64,000 bases of DNA, taken from Agromyces badenianii. GTDB taxonomy: Bacteria > Actinomycetota > Actinomycetes > Actinomycetales > Microbacteriaceae. The notes under the pieces are model-generated. The model did no database searches. It was not told the origin of the DNA and worked only from the letters and a program-made list of their open reading frames with translations. Both the position numbers and the translations under genes were made by a program. Shown here piece by piece: positions 7,221 to 15,007 of this stretch. Position 1 is the first letter of the stretch. Each line of letters begins with the position of its first letter. Location of the stretch: assembly GCF_003070885.1 (NCBI RefSeq), contig NZ_CP028913.1:2728001-2792000 (forward strand), in the 5' to 3' direction.

Positions 7221-9575
7221 TCAGCCGGCGAGCTTCTCGTCGGCGGTGGCGGACTCGGTGTCGACGGCCTCAACGACGTCGACGATCTCGACGACCTCGA
7301 CCGTCTCAGCGAGTTCGGCCGTCTGCTCGGCCACGACCGACTCGGCCCCGACCTCGGCGGCGCCGCGCTCGAGTTCGCCGGCGAAGTCGTCGCCGAGGCG
7401 CATGTCGACGAAGTCGACGTCGATCTCGGCGCGGTCGAGCAGCTCGGTCATGCGGCGTTGCCGGTTGCGCGGGATGAGCGTGACGACCTGGCCGGCCTTG
7501 CCCGCGCGGCCGGTACGGCCCGAGCGGTGCAGGTAGGTCTTGTACTCGTCGGGCGCGTCGGCCTGGATCACGAGATCGATGTCGTCGACGTGGATGCCGC
7601 GCGCCGCGACATCCGTTGCGACGAGCACGTTGACCCGGCCCGAAGTCAGCTGCTGCAGGTTGCGTGTGCGACGCGACTGGTTCAGGTCGCCGTGCAGGGC
7701 GACCGCGCGGATGCCGTAGTCCTCGAGGTGCTCGGTGAGGTCTTCGGCGAACGCCCGGGTGCGGCTGAAGACGAGGGTCTTGCCCGCGCGGTTGGCGAGC
7801 TCGGCGACGATGTCGCGCTTCTCGTGGTTGCCGATGACGAACACGCGGTGCTCGATCGTCGACGAGGCCTGGTCTTCACCGGCGACCTCGTGCACGGCCG
7901 GCTCGACGAGGAACTCGTCGACGAGCGTTGCGACGCCCTTGTCGAGCGTCGCCGAGAAGAGCAGCTTCTGGCCGCCCGCGGCGGTGTGACGGATGATGCG
8001 CTGCACCGGCTCGAGGAAGCCGAGGTCGCACATGTGGTCGGCCTCGTCGAGCACCGTGATGACGACCTCGGAGAGGTCGAGTCGGCGCTGCTCGATGAGG
8101 TCTTCGATGCGTCCGGGCGTGCCGATCACGATGTCGACGCCGCGCTGGAGCGCGCCGACCTGGCGCTGCTGCGGCACGCCGCCGTAGATCTGCGTGGTGA
8201 AGAGGCCGACGCTCTGCGCGATGGGCTGCACGGTGCGGTCGATCTGCAGCGCGAGCTCGCGGGTGGGGGCGAGGATGAGCGCGCGGGGCTTGCGGCCCAT
8301 CTGGCGCTTGCCGCCGGCCTTGCCGGACTCGGCCCAGAGCGACATGAGACGCTCGACGGTCGGGGCGCCGAAGGCGATGGTCTTGCCCGAGCCGGTCTTG
8401 CCGCGGCCGAGCACGTCGCGACCCTCGAGCACGACCGGGATGGTCGCGGCCTGGATCGGGAACGGCGACTCGGCGCCGAGCTCCTTGAGGGCGCGCACGA
8501 CGTTGCCGCCGAGACCGAGGTCGGCGAAGCTCACACCCTCGGCGTCGGTCGCCTGGATGGCCTCGGCCTCGAGGCGCTCGAGCACGACGTCGTCGTTCGG
8601 CGAGAAGCGGTGACCCTGCTCCTTGGCCGGGTAGAAGCTCGAATCGCGGCGACCGGAGTCGGCGAAGCCGGGGCGGTCGACGTCGCGGCGAGGCGCGCGG
8701 TCGGCACGGTCGTAGGAGCGGGCGGGGCGGTCGCTGCGGTCGAACGAACGCGCCGGGCGGTCGCTGCGGTCGAACGAACGCGCCGGGCGGTCGCTGCGGT
8801 CGAACGAACGCGCGGGGCGGTCCTCGCGGTCACGGCGAGGGGCCCGGTCATCGCGGTCGAAGGATCGCGCGGGGCGGTCCTCGCGGTAGGCGGGGCGAGC
8901 CGGGCGGTCGCTGCGGTCGAACGAACGCGCGGGGCGGTCGTCGCGATCGCGACGGGGTGCACGGTCGTCGCGGTCGAAGGAACGCGCAGGGCGGTCGTCG
9001 CGATCGCGACGGGGCGCACGGTCATCGCGATCGAACGAACGCGCGGGGCGGTCGTTGCGGTCGAACGAGCGAGGTGCACGGTCGTCGCGGTCGAAGGAGC
9101 GAGCCGGACGGTCGTTGCGGTCGAACGAGCGGGGCGCGCGGTCGCCGCGATCGTTCCGGTCGTACGAGCGGGGCGCACGCTCGTCGCGGTCGTTGGAGCG
9201 TGCCGGCCGGTCGTTGCGGTCGAACGAGCGGGGCGCGCGGTCGTTCCGCTCACCCGAGCGGGGCGCGCGGTCGTCACGATCGAAGGAACGCGCCGGGCGA
9301 TCGTTGCGGTCGAACGAACGCGGTGCGCGCTCGTCACGGCCGTCGCGGTCGGAGCGATGGGGGGCACGGCCGGTGGAGACGCGCTCCTCGCGCGACCAAC
9401 GCTCCTTGCGCGGGGCGTCGGCGGGCTCGGGGCGGTAGCCGCGGTGACCCTCGCTGCGCGAGCCGGGCTTCGACGAACCGGCGCGCGCCGGGCCGCCCTT
9501 CGAGCCGCCCTTCGCGTACGAGGGATCGAAGTTCTTGGCGGGCCTGCCGCCTTGGGGTTTCTTGTTCTTGGGCAT
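7221..9575 (-). CDS. DEAD-box RNA helicase with long Arg/Asp-rich repeat region
   Basis: A 784-residue ATP-dependent RNA helicase. The N-terminal ~330 residues are basic and dominated by two dozen short units of the form RSFDRxDRPA/RAPR. Then come a Q-motif (SFADLGLGG... SPFPIQAATIP), motif I GKTGSGKT, motif II DEADHMCDLGF, motif III FSAT and motif VI HRSGRTGRAG, and an acidic C-terminal tail. The start is the ATG at 9575 with AGGAAG before it; the frame is open further upstream but without a site. Likely role: ribosome assembly or mRNA remodelling, as for CsdA/RhlE-type enzymes. The repeat arm is unusual in being N-terminal and so long; it should bind RNA and could promote condensation (inference). 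Confidence 0.92.
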   Translation of the reverse strand: MPKNKKPQGGRPAKNFDPSYAKGGSKGGPARAGSSKPGSRSEGHRGYRPEPADAPRKERWSREERVSTGRAPHRSDRDGRDERAPRSFDRNDRPARSFDRDDRAPRSGERNDRAPRSFDRNDRPARSNDRDERAPRSYDRNDRGDRAPRSFDRNDRPARSFDRDDRAPRSFDRNDRPARSFDRDDRAPRRDRDDRPARSFDRDDRAPRRDRDDRPARSFDRSDRPARPAYREDRPARSFDRDDRAPRRDREDRPARSFDRSDRPARSFDRSDRPARSFDRSDRPARSYDRADRAPRRDVDRPGFADSGRRDSSFYPAKEQGHRFSPNDDVVLERLEAEAIQATDAEGVSFADLGLGGNVVRALKELGAESPFPIQAATIPVVLEGRDVLGRGKTGSGKTIAFGAPTVERLMSLWAESGKAGGKRQMGRKPRALILAPTRELALQIDRTVQPIAQSVGLFTTQIYGGVPQQRQVGALQRGVDIVIGTPGRIEDLIEQRRLDLSEVVITVLDEADHMCDLGFLEPVQRIIRHTAAGGQKLLFSATLDKGVATLVDEFLVEPAVHEVAGEDQASSTIEHRVFVIGNHEKRDIVAELANRAGKTLVFSRTRAFAEDLTEHLEDYGIRAVALHGDLNQSRRTRNLQQLTSGRVNVLVATDVAARGIHVDDIDLVIQADAPDEYKTYLHRSGRTGRAGKAGQVVTLIPRNRQRRMTELLDRAEIDVDFVDMRLGDDFAGELERGAAEVGAESVVAEQTAELAETVEVVEIVDVVEAVDTESATADEKLAG
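8690..9345 (-). repeat. Tandem coding repeats in the helicase N-terminal arm
   Basis: Roughly 24-bp and 27-bp units built on gcggtcgaacgaacgcgc-like words encode FDRxDRPARS peptides. Adjacent copies near 8720-8815 are identical. It is a coding minisatellite expected to vary in copy number between strains. Confidence 0.8.
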
Positions 9576-9877
9576 GGTGACTTCCTGGGTTGTACTCGTG
9601 TACATGGCAGCGCCACTGCAGGCGCAGCACACTGAGAACCCGGAGCATCGTCGACCGGGGCCGTTCACATACGGTGACTATCCGAGGCCTGATGCCCCGA
9701 AACCGGCCCTTTGGACTCACAAACCCATCCGCGCACGGCGCGGTGTCCAGAACCGACTCGGCAACGATACCGGAATCTTCTGGGAAAGTCCCGCACGAGG
9801 CATCCGACCGCGAGCCCTTCACGAACGCCGGCCGCGCCGGTAACACCCGGGAAACGCACGCGGCGTACGCTCGGCGG
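9576..9877. other. 302-bp divergent intergenic region (helicase / GNAT)
   Basis: Holds the promoters of both neighbours. No gene is supported here. The helicase Shine-Dalgarno AGGAAG is at its left edge and the GNAT -10 at its right edge. The helicase side would leave a long 5' untranslated leader if transcription starts in the AT-richer part near 9670, but no convincing -35/-10 pair stands out. Confidence 0.5.
9866..9871 (+). promoter_or_regulatory. -10 hexamer TACGCT of the GNAT gene
   Basis: TACGCT, then 6 bases, then the GTG start at 9878, with no Shine-Dalgarno in between; a leaderless arrangement. Confidence 0.5.
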
Positions 9878-10396
9878 GTGCACCCCTCAGTGACCGTCGC
9901 CGTCGAACCGCCCCGCCAGCCCGAGGTCGAGCGCCTGCTCGACGGCAGCACCGCCTACGCGGAGAGCCTCTACCCGCCGGAGAGCAGCTTCCTGCTCGAC
10001 ATCGCGACGCTCGAACGCGCAGAGGTGGCCTTCTACGTCGCCCGCGACGGCGACCGCGCCGTCGGCATCGCCGCGCTCGTCGCCGAAGCGGATGCCTCGC
10101 GCGGCGAGTTGAAGCGCATGTTCGTCGATCCCGAGGCTCGCGGGCGCGGCGTCGCCGCGGCGCTGCTCGACCGCATCGAGGCGGATGCCGCCGCCCGCGG
10201 CATCATCGAGATCGTGCTCGAGACCGGCGACCTGCACGACGCGGCGCAGGCGCTGTATGCGCGGCGCGGGTACCGCCTGATTCCGCAGTTCGGCCAGTAC
10301 GTCGGCGAACCGCACTCGGTGTGCTTCGCGAAGACGCTCATCGCGGCCCCCACAGCGACGACGGGAAGCGTTTCCAACGACCCTGGCGTGAGGTAG
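9878..10396 (+). CDS. GNAT-family N-acetyltransferase
   Basis: A 172-residue single-domain acetyltransferase. The acetyl-CoA pyrophosphate-binding segment RMFVDPEARGRGVAAALLD and the C-terminal ALYARRGYRLIPQFGQY strand are clear. The target is unknown; this subgroup often modifies small amines or free amino acids. The GTG at 9878 is chosen because a -10 hexamer lies 6 bases before it. An upstream continuation of the frame runs through the promoter region and is not believed. Monocistronic. Confidence 0.85.
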   Translation: MHPSVTVAVEPPRQPEVERLLDGSTAYAESLYPPESSFLLDIATLERAEVAFYVARDGDRAVGIAALVAEADASRGELKRMFVDPEARGRGVAAALLDRIEADAAARGIIEIVLETGDLHDAAQALYARRGYRLIPQFGQYVGEPHSVCFAKTLIAAPTATTGSVSNDPGVR

Positions 10397-10399
10397 CAT
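10394..10399 (+). promoter_or_regulatory. -10-like TAGCAT upstream of the alpha/beta hydrolase
   Basis: TAGCAT 28 bases before the GTG start; the short leader carries the GGAG ribosome-binding site. Confidence 0.35.
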
Positions 10400-10427
10400 C
10401 ACTCCACCCCTGAACCCGGAGCCCGGT

Positions 10428-11444
10428 GTGACCTCGACCCGACGCACAGGCGGCTCCGGCACCCGCGCCAGGCGGGTGCTCTGGGCCGTCACGGCCGCAG
10501 CAGCCGCCATCGCGAGCGTCGGCGCGCTCTCGGGGTTCCACCAGCAGCTGCGGGAGATCGACCCGAAGGGCTCCGACGCCGCGAGCGAGGTCGCGAGCGC
10601 GGCGATCATCGGCATTCGCACCTTCACGGCGCCGGCCGGCATCGGCGTCGAGCCTGATCTCGAATACGGTGCCCGCGAAGACGGGACGCTGCTCACCCTC
10701 GACGTCTGCACCCCGGCGCGCGTCGGGTTCCCGGTCGAGTCCCGAGCCGCGGTCGTCTCGATCCACGGCGGCAGCTGGGCGCGCGGAGACAAGGCGAACT
10801 CCGACTGGCGCAACGTCTGCCTGTGGCTCGCGAGCGAGGGCTTCGTCGCGGCATCGGTCAACTACCGGCTCGTGCCCGACGTCCGTTTCCCGGCCCAGAT
10901 CGACGACGTCGCCCTCGCCGTCGAGTGGCTGCGCTCGCCCGAGCAGGCCGAGCGATTCGGCATCGACCCCGATCGCATCGGCGCGTTCGGCGGTTCGGCC
11001 GGCGGCAACCTCGCCGCCCTGCTCGGCACGACCGGCGACGGTCCGCTCGACGAGGGCTCGCGGGTCGCGGCGGTCGCCGAGCTCTCGGGCCCCGTGGAAC
11101 TCGGTGCGGCTGAGCTCGCGGCCGACGAGGCATCCGATTGGCTGCACCGCATCGTCGGCGAGTACCTCGACTGCCCGCCCGGAGCGAGCGATGCGCAGTG
11201 CCCTCAGGCGACGGATGCCTCGGCCGGCTCCCATGCCGACCCGAGCGATCCGCCGTTCTTCATCGGCCACGCCGAGCGCGAGGTCGTGCCGCTCGGCCAG
11301 TCGCAGCGATTCGCCCAGACCCTCGCGGCGGCGGGCGTGCCCGTCGAACTCGTGGTCGTGCCGGGCGTCGATCACTCGATCGGCATCCTCGACGAGACGC
11401 TCCGCGCCCGCGTGGCGGCGTTCCTGCACGCGCACCTCGGCTGA
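10428..11444 (+). CDS. Membrane-anchored or secreted alpha/beta hydrolase (esterase/lipase)
   Basis: A 338-residue protein with an N-terminal hydrophobic helix (about residues 13-35), then an alpha/beta hydrolase fold. The oxyanion segment SIHGGSWARGD, the nucleophile elbow GAFGGSAGGNLAALL and the catalytic His in VPGVDHSIGIL are present, an arrangement like BD-FAE/hormone-sensitive-lipase-type carboxylesterases. The paired Cys residues (DVCTP, NVCLW, DCPPG, AQCPQ) suggest disulfides and an extracytoplasmic location. The substrate is unknown. GTG start with GGAG six bases upstream. Confidence 0.85.
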   Translation: MTSTRRTGGSGTRARRVLWAVTAAAAAIASVGALSGFHQQLREIDPKGSDAASEVASAAIIGIRTFTAPAGIGVEPDLEYGAREDGTLLTLDVCTPARVGFPVESRAAVVSIHGGSWARGDKANSDWRNVCLWLASEGFVAASVNYRLVPDVRFPAQIDDVALAVEWLRSPEQAERFGIDPDRIGAFGGSAGGNLAALLGTTGDGPLDEGSRVAAVAELSGPVELGAAELAADEASDWLHRIVGEYLDCPPGASDAQCPQATDASAGSHADPSDPPFFIGHAEREVVPLGQSQRFAQTLAAAGVPVELVVVPGVDHSIGILDETLRARVAAFLHAHLG

Positions 11445-11554
11445 GCCGCGAGGTGCCGCCCCCCGACTCCGTGCCGCCCGCTCGGCACTCGGCAACCCCT
11501 GTGCCGAAGCCGGCCGCGCGTCGTAGGCTCGGGGCGTTCCCGATGGGAGGCGGC

Positions 11555-12706
11555 ATGCCCGAGCACGACTCACCCGGCCTCGGCCGACGCAACGACGACC
11601 CAGGCCGCGGCGACGCACGCGACGGCTCGAGCGGCAACGGCTCGGACGGCAACGGCTCGGGCGCCCGCGACTCGAGCGGCAACGACTCGCCGGTGCAGCT
11701 CTCGCGCGACGACTGGCGGGTCATCCTCACCCGCACGGTGCACGAGTACCGCATCAACCAGGTGCACGACATCGCGGCCGCCCTCACCTTCTACGGGCTG
11801 CTGGCGGTCTTCCCGGCGCTCCTCGCCGCCCTCGCGCTGCTCGGCATCTTCGGGAGCGCCGAGGCCGTGATGGCCGACGTGATGAGCGTCGTGGAGGAGC
11901 TCGGCGGCGCATCCGTCGTCGACGCTCTCAGCGAGCCCATCGACCAGCTGCTGAACGCCTCCCACGCGGGCCTCGCGTTCGTGACCGGCCTCGTCGGCAC
12001 ACTCTGGGCCGCGTCGGGCTTCGTGGGCGCCTTCGGCCGCGGCATGAACCGCATCTACGAGGTCGAGGAGGGCCGCCCGTTCTGGAAGATGCGCCCCGCG
12101 ATGCTCGCGGTGTCGGCCGTGCTGGTGGTGCTCGGCGCCATCGCCGCCGTCGGCCTCGCGGTGACCGGACCGGTCGCCGAGGCCGCCGCGAGCGTGCTCG
12201 GGCTCGACGACGGCGTCGCCTTCTGGTGGGATCTCGGCAAGATCCCCGTGCTCGCGGCGATCGGCATCCTCGTGATGGCGATGCTCTACTGGGCGGGGCC
12301 GAACGTGCGGCGGCGGAACCTGCGCTGGTTCAGCGTCGGCGCGGTCGGCGCCCTGCTCGCGTGGATCATCACGACGGCGCTCTTCGCCGTCTACGTCTTC
12401 GGGGTCGGCAACTACCAGCGGGTCTACGGCGTGCTCGGCGGGGTCATCGCCTTCCTCCTGTGGGTCTGGCTCTCGAACCTCGCGATGCTCTTCGGCGCCG
12501 TGCTCGACACCGAGGTCGAGCGGGCACGCCAGTTGCGTGCCGGCGTCGCCGCCGAGGAGCGCGTGCAGCTGCCGCTTCGCGACGCCCGGCTGATCTCGAT
12601 CAATCGCGCGCAACGCCGGCGCGATGTGCGCGCCTCGGCGGCCATGCGGCCCGACGCGGTCGTCGACGCGGTGACCCCGCCCGCGGGGCGCCGACCGCAC
12701 GGCTGA
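11555..12706 (+). CDS. YihY/BrkB-family integral membrane protein
   Basis: A 383-residue member of the family once named ribonuclease BN. A hydrophilic Asp/Ser/Gly-rich N-terminus precedes the conserved segment HEYRINQVHDIAAALTFYGL, followed by about six membrane helices with the family landmarks LWAASGFVGAFGRGMNRIYEVEEGRPFWKMR (read in two parts) and the late YGVLGGVIAFLLWVWLSN. Function is unresolved in the family; roles in export or envelope stability are proposed. The ATG at 11555 follows GGGAGG; an in-frame ATG 12 bases upstream is the alternative. A TAGGCT -10-like hexamer lies at 11524-11529. Confidence 0.88.
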   Translation: MPEHDSPGLGRRNDDPGRGDARDGSSGNGSDGNGSGARDSSGNDSPVQLSRDDWRVILTRTVHEYRINQVHDIAAALTFYGLLAVFPALLAALALLGIFGSAEAVMADVMSVVEELGGASVVDALSEPIDQLLNASHAGLAFVTGLVGTLWAASGFVGAFGRGMNRIYEVEEGRPFWKMRPAMLAVSAVLVVLGAIAAVGLAVTGPVAEAAASVLGLDDGVAFWWDLGKIPVLAAIGILVMAMLYWAGPNVRRRNLRWFSVGAVGALLAWIITTALFAVYVFGVGNYQRVYGVLGGVIAFLLWVWLSNLAMLFGAVLDTEVERARQLRAGVAAEERVQLPLRDARLISINRAQRRRDVRASAAMRPDAVVDAVTPPAGRRPHG

Positions 12707-12723
12707 CCCGCACCCGGGCACAG

Positions 12724-12780
12724 TACCGGCGTAGGGGCGGGGAATCGCTCTGACGAGGGATGCGACGGCGCGCACCGCGT
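12724..12780 (+). promoter_or_regulatory. Regulatory region of the histidine kinase gene (shared element, copy A)
   Basis: TAC-N4-GTA at 12724-12733 runs into GTAGGGGCGG (12731-12740), and GCACCGCGT follows 50 bases after the start of that word. The same two blocks with the same spacing occur upstream of the acyltransferase gene (14910-14959). A likely binding site for the response regulator encoded between them (inference). Confidence 0.45.
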
Positions 12781-12797
12781 GGTTGAGTACTGGCATC

Positions 12798-14186
12798 ATG
12801 GCCCCGATCCAGCAGCCCACTCCACGCCCGTCGGATGCGTCGGCACCCGTGCCGCCCGCACCGCCGGCGCCGGGCGTGCCGCCGAGGCCGGCGGCATCCG
12901 CGGCGTCGGCGACATCCGCGACATCCGCGACGAAGTCGAAGTCGAAGCCGAAGCAGGCGAAGCCGCACCGACCGCGGAGCGCCGCGATGCCCGCGATGCC
13001 CGCGAATCCGGTCCACATCACCGACGACGAGCGCCAGTTCCGCGCGTGGATGTGGGTGACCACCTCGCTCCTCGCGATCACCCTGCTGTCGGTCTCCGTT
13101 CCCCTGGCCGCGACGATCTACGGCGTGCACCTGCTCGCGGCCTTCGGCACGAGCCTCGCTGTCGCCGGCGCCCTGCCCCTCTCGGTGCGACTGCCATGGG
13201 TCGCTGCCGGCCTCTCCGCGGCCGGCCTCCTCTCCTTCGCGCTGCTCGCGTCCGGCTCCGACGGGCCGCCGTGGCCGTGGCCGGTCACGTCGATCATCGC
13301 GCAGGGCGCACTGCTCATCGTGCTCGGCCTGATGTTCGAGTGGCGGGTGGGCTTCATCACCTGGGTCGCCGCAGTCGTCGTCACGTTCCCGTTCGCCTTC
13401 GTCGATGCGGGCGCCGCGGCCAACATGGTGACGGGGGCGGCCGTCACGGCGCTCGCCTTCTCCATCGCCGTGCTCGTCGCCCAGCGCCGGCTGATCGGCG
13501 TCGAGCTCTTCCGCGAGCGCGCGCATTCGGCATCGGAGCAGCAGCGACGCCTGCTCGTCGAGGAGCGCAATCGCATCGCCCGCGAACTCCACGACGTCGT
13601 CGCGCACGGGCTGTCGATCATCCACGTGCAGGCGACGAGTGCGCCCTACCGGGTCGAGGGGCTGAGCGAGGGGGCCAAGACCGAGTTCGCCGAGATCGCG
13701 GTATCCGCTCGCGCGGCGATGACCGAGATGCGGCAACTGCTCGGGGTACTCCGGAGCGCGGACACCGCTGCGGAGACCGCGCCGCAGCCCGGCCTCGCCG
13801 AATTGCCCGAGCTCGCGGCATCCGTCGAGCGCGCCGGGGTGCCGGTGACGCTCGGCGTCGCCGAATCGCTGCCCGACGCCGGGCTCGCCGCGACGGCCGC
13901 GTACCGCATCGTGCAGGAGGCGCTCAGCAACGTCGTGCGGCACGCCCCCGGCGCACCCACCTTCGTCTCGGTGGAGATGCACGCCGACGACCTCGTCGTG
14001 TGCATCGACAACGAGGCGGCGACGGCCGCCCCGGCGCCCGATGCGAAGGGCGGCGGCCACGGCCTCATCGGCATCGACGAGCGCGCAGCCCTGCTCGGCG
14101 GGCGCGCCGAGTACGGCGCGCGTCCCGATGGCGGATACCGTGTTCTGGCGACCCTGCCGATCGGGTCCGACGGAGGTACGGCGTGA
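12798..14186 (+). CDS. Sensor histidine kinase, NarL/DesK type
   Basis: A 462-residue kinase. A Pro/Ala/Lys-rich cytoplasmic N-terminus (~75 residues) is followed by five or six membrane helices (about 85-235), a HisKA_3 dimerisation helix with the phosphoacceptor in RNRIARELHDVVAHGLSI, and an HATPase domain with the N box IVQEALSNVVRHAPG and the G box GGHGLIGIDERAALLGG. There is no extracytoplasmic sensor domain, so the signal is probably sensed in the membrane. ATG at 12798; an in-frame TTG five codons earlier is possible. It overlaps the regulator gene by 4 bases (GTGA). Confidence 0.92.
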   Translation: MAPIQQPTPRPSDASAPVPPAPPAPGVPPRPAASAASATSATSATKSKSKPKQAKPHRPRSAAMPAMPANPVHITDDERQFRAWMWVTTSLLAITLLSVSVPLAATIYGVHLLAAFGTSLAVAGALPLSVRLPWVAAGLSAAGLLSFALLASGSDGPPWPWPVTSIIAQGALLIVLGLMFEWRVGFITWVAAVVVTFPFAFVDAGAAANMVTGAAVTALAFSIAVLVAQRRLIGVELFRERAHSASEQQRRLLVEERNRIARELHDVVAHGLSIIHVQATSAPYRVEGLSEGAKTEFAEIAVSARAAMTEMRQLLGVLRSADTAAETAPQPGLAELPELAASVERAGVPVTLGVAESLPDAGLAATAAYRIVQEALSNVVRHAPGAPTFVSVEMHADDLVVCIDNEAATAAPAPDAKGGGHGLIGIDERAALLGGRAEYGARPDGGYRVLATLPIGSDGGTA

Positions 14187-14854
14187 CGATCTCGGTGCTC
14201 ATCGCCGACGACCAGGCGATGGTGCGCGCCGGGTTCGCCGCCGTGCTCGCCGCCCAGCCCGGCATCGAGGTCGTCGGGCAGGCCGCCGACGGCGACGAGG
14301 CCGTGTCGATGGCGCACGAGCTGCGACCCGACGTGGTCGTGATGGACGTGCGCATGCCCGGCCGCAACGGCCTCGAGGCGACGCTCGCGCTGCAGACCCC
14401 GCCGCGATCGAGCGACTACGTGCCGCGGGTGCTGATGCTCACGACGTTCGACATCGACGACTACGTCTACGAGGCACTGCGCGCCGGGGCGAGCGGCTTC
14501 CTGCTGAAGGATGCCACGCCCGAAGAGCTCGTAGCGGCCGTGCGCATCGTGGCCGCCGGCGACGCGCTGCTCGCGCCGAGCGTCACCCGTCGCCTCATCG
14601 AGGACTTCGCCCGCTCCGGGCCGCCGCCGCGCCCGTCGGGCACTCGCCTGGCCGAGCTCACCGATCGCGAGCGCGAGGTGCTCACCCTCGTGGGCCGCGG
14701 CTTCTCGAACTCGGAGATCGCCGCCGCCCTCTTCATCGCCGAGCAGACGGTCAAGACGCACGTCAGCAAGATCCTCTCGAAGCTCGGGCTCCGCGACCGC
14801 GTGCACGCCGTCGTGCTCGCATACGACACCGGGCTCGTGCAGCCGGGCTCCTGA
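14183..14854 (+). CDS. Two-component response regulator, NarL/FixJ (LuxR HTH) family
   Basis: A 223-residue partner of the preceding kinase. The receiver domain (1-120) has the acidic pair DD near residue 9, phosphoacceptor Asp in VVMDVRMPG, switch Thr in LTTFD and Lys in FLLKDATPEE. The C-terminal LuxR helix-turn-helix reads LTDREREVLTLVGRGFSNSEIAAALFIAEQTVKTHVSKIL. The GTG start at 14183 overlaps the kinase stop and has GGAGG upstream. The shared element before the kinase gene and the acyltransferase gene suggests autoregulation plus control of the downstream gene. Confidence 0.93.
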   Translation: MTISVLIADDQAMVRAGFAAVLAAQPGIEVVGQAADGDEAVSMAHELRPDVVVMDVRMPGRNGLEATLALQTPPRSSDYVPRVLMLTTFDIDDYVYEALRAGASGFLLKDATPEELVAAVRIVAAGDALLAPSVTRRLIEDFARSGPPPRPSGTRLAELTDREREVLTLVGRGFSNSEIAAALFIAEQTVKTHVSKILSKLGLRDRVHAVVLAYDTGLVQPGS

Positions 14855-14866
14855 CCTCCGTCCCGC

Positions 14867-14968
14867 CCCTACTCCGGTAGGGCGCCGTCGGGCTCCCGAG
14901 CGCACCGCCGTAGGGGCGGCGAACCGCTCCCCCGGGTGATGATCGGCGCGGCACCGCGTTCCTAGCCT
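14867..14968 (+). promoter_or_regulatory. Operator/promoter region of the acyltransferase gene (shared element, copy B)
   Basis: Contains a perfect palindrome CCCTAC-N4-GTAGGG (14867-14882), GTAGGGGCGG at 14910-14919 with CAC-N4 before it, and GCACCGCGT at 14951-14959. The last two have the same spacing as upstream of the kinase gene. A TAGCCT -10 hexamer (14963-14968) follows, 6 bases before a GTG in frame with the acyltransferase. Confidence 0.5.
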
Positions 14969-15007
14969 GCTCGCGTGGGCGGAAGGGCCGCCCGGACGGA
15001 GCCGGTC

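Noticed and set aside
8690..9345. Helicase repeats considered as a CRISPR or satellite array
   Set aside because: They keep one reading frame and encode an Arg/Asp peptide repeat in a real gene.
6246..9635. A 1129-codon open frame on the plus strand opposite the helicase, full of AVVAVERTR-like repeats
   Set aside because: It is the antisense of the helicase repeat arm; no family similarity, no start site, and all helicase motifs lie on the other strand.
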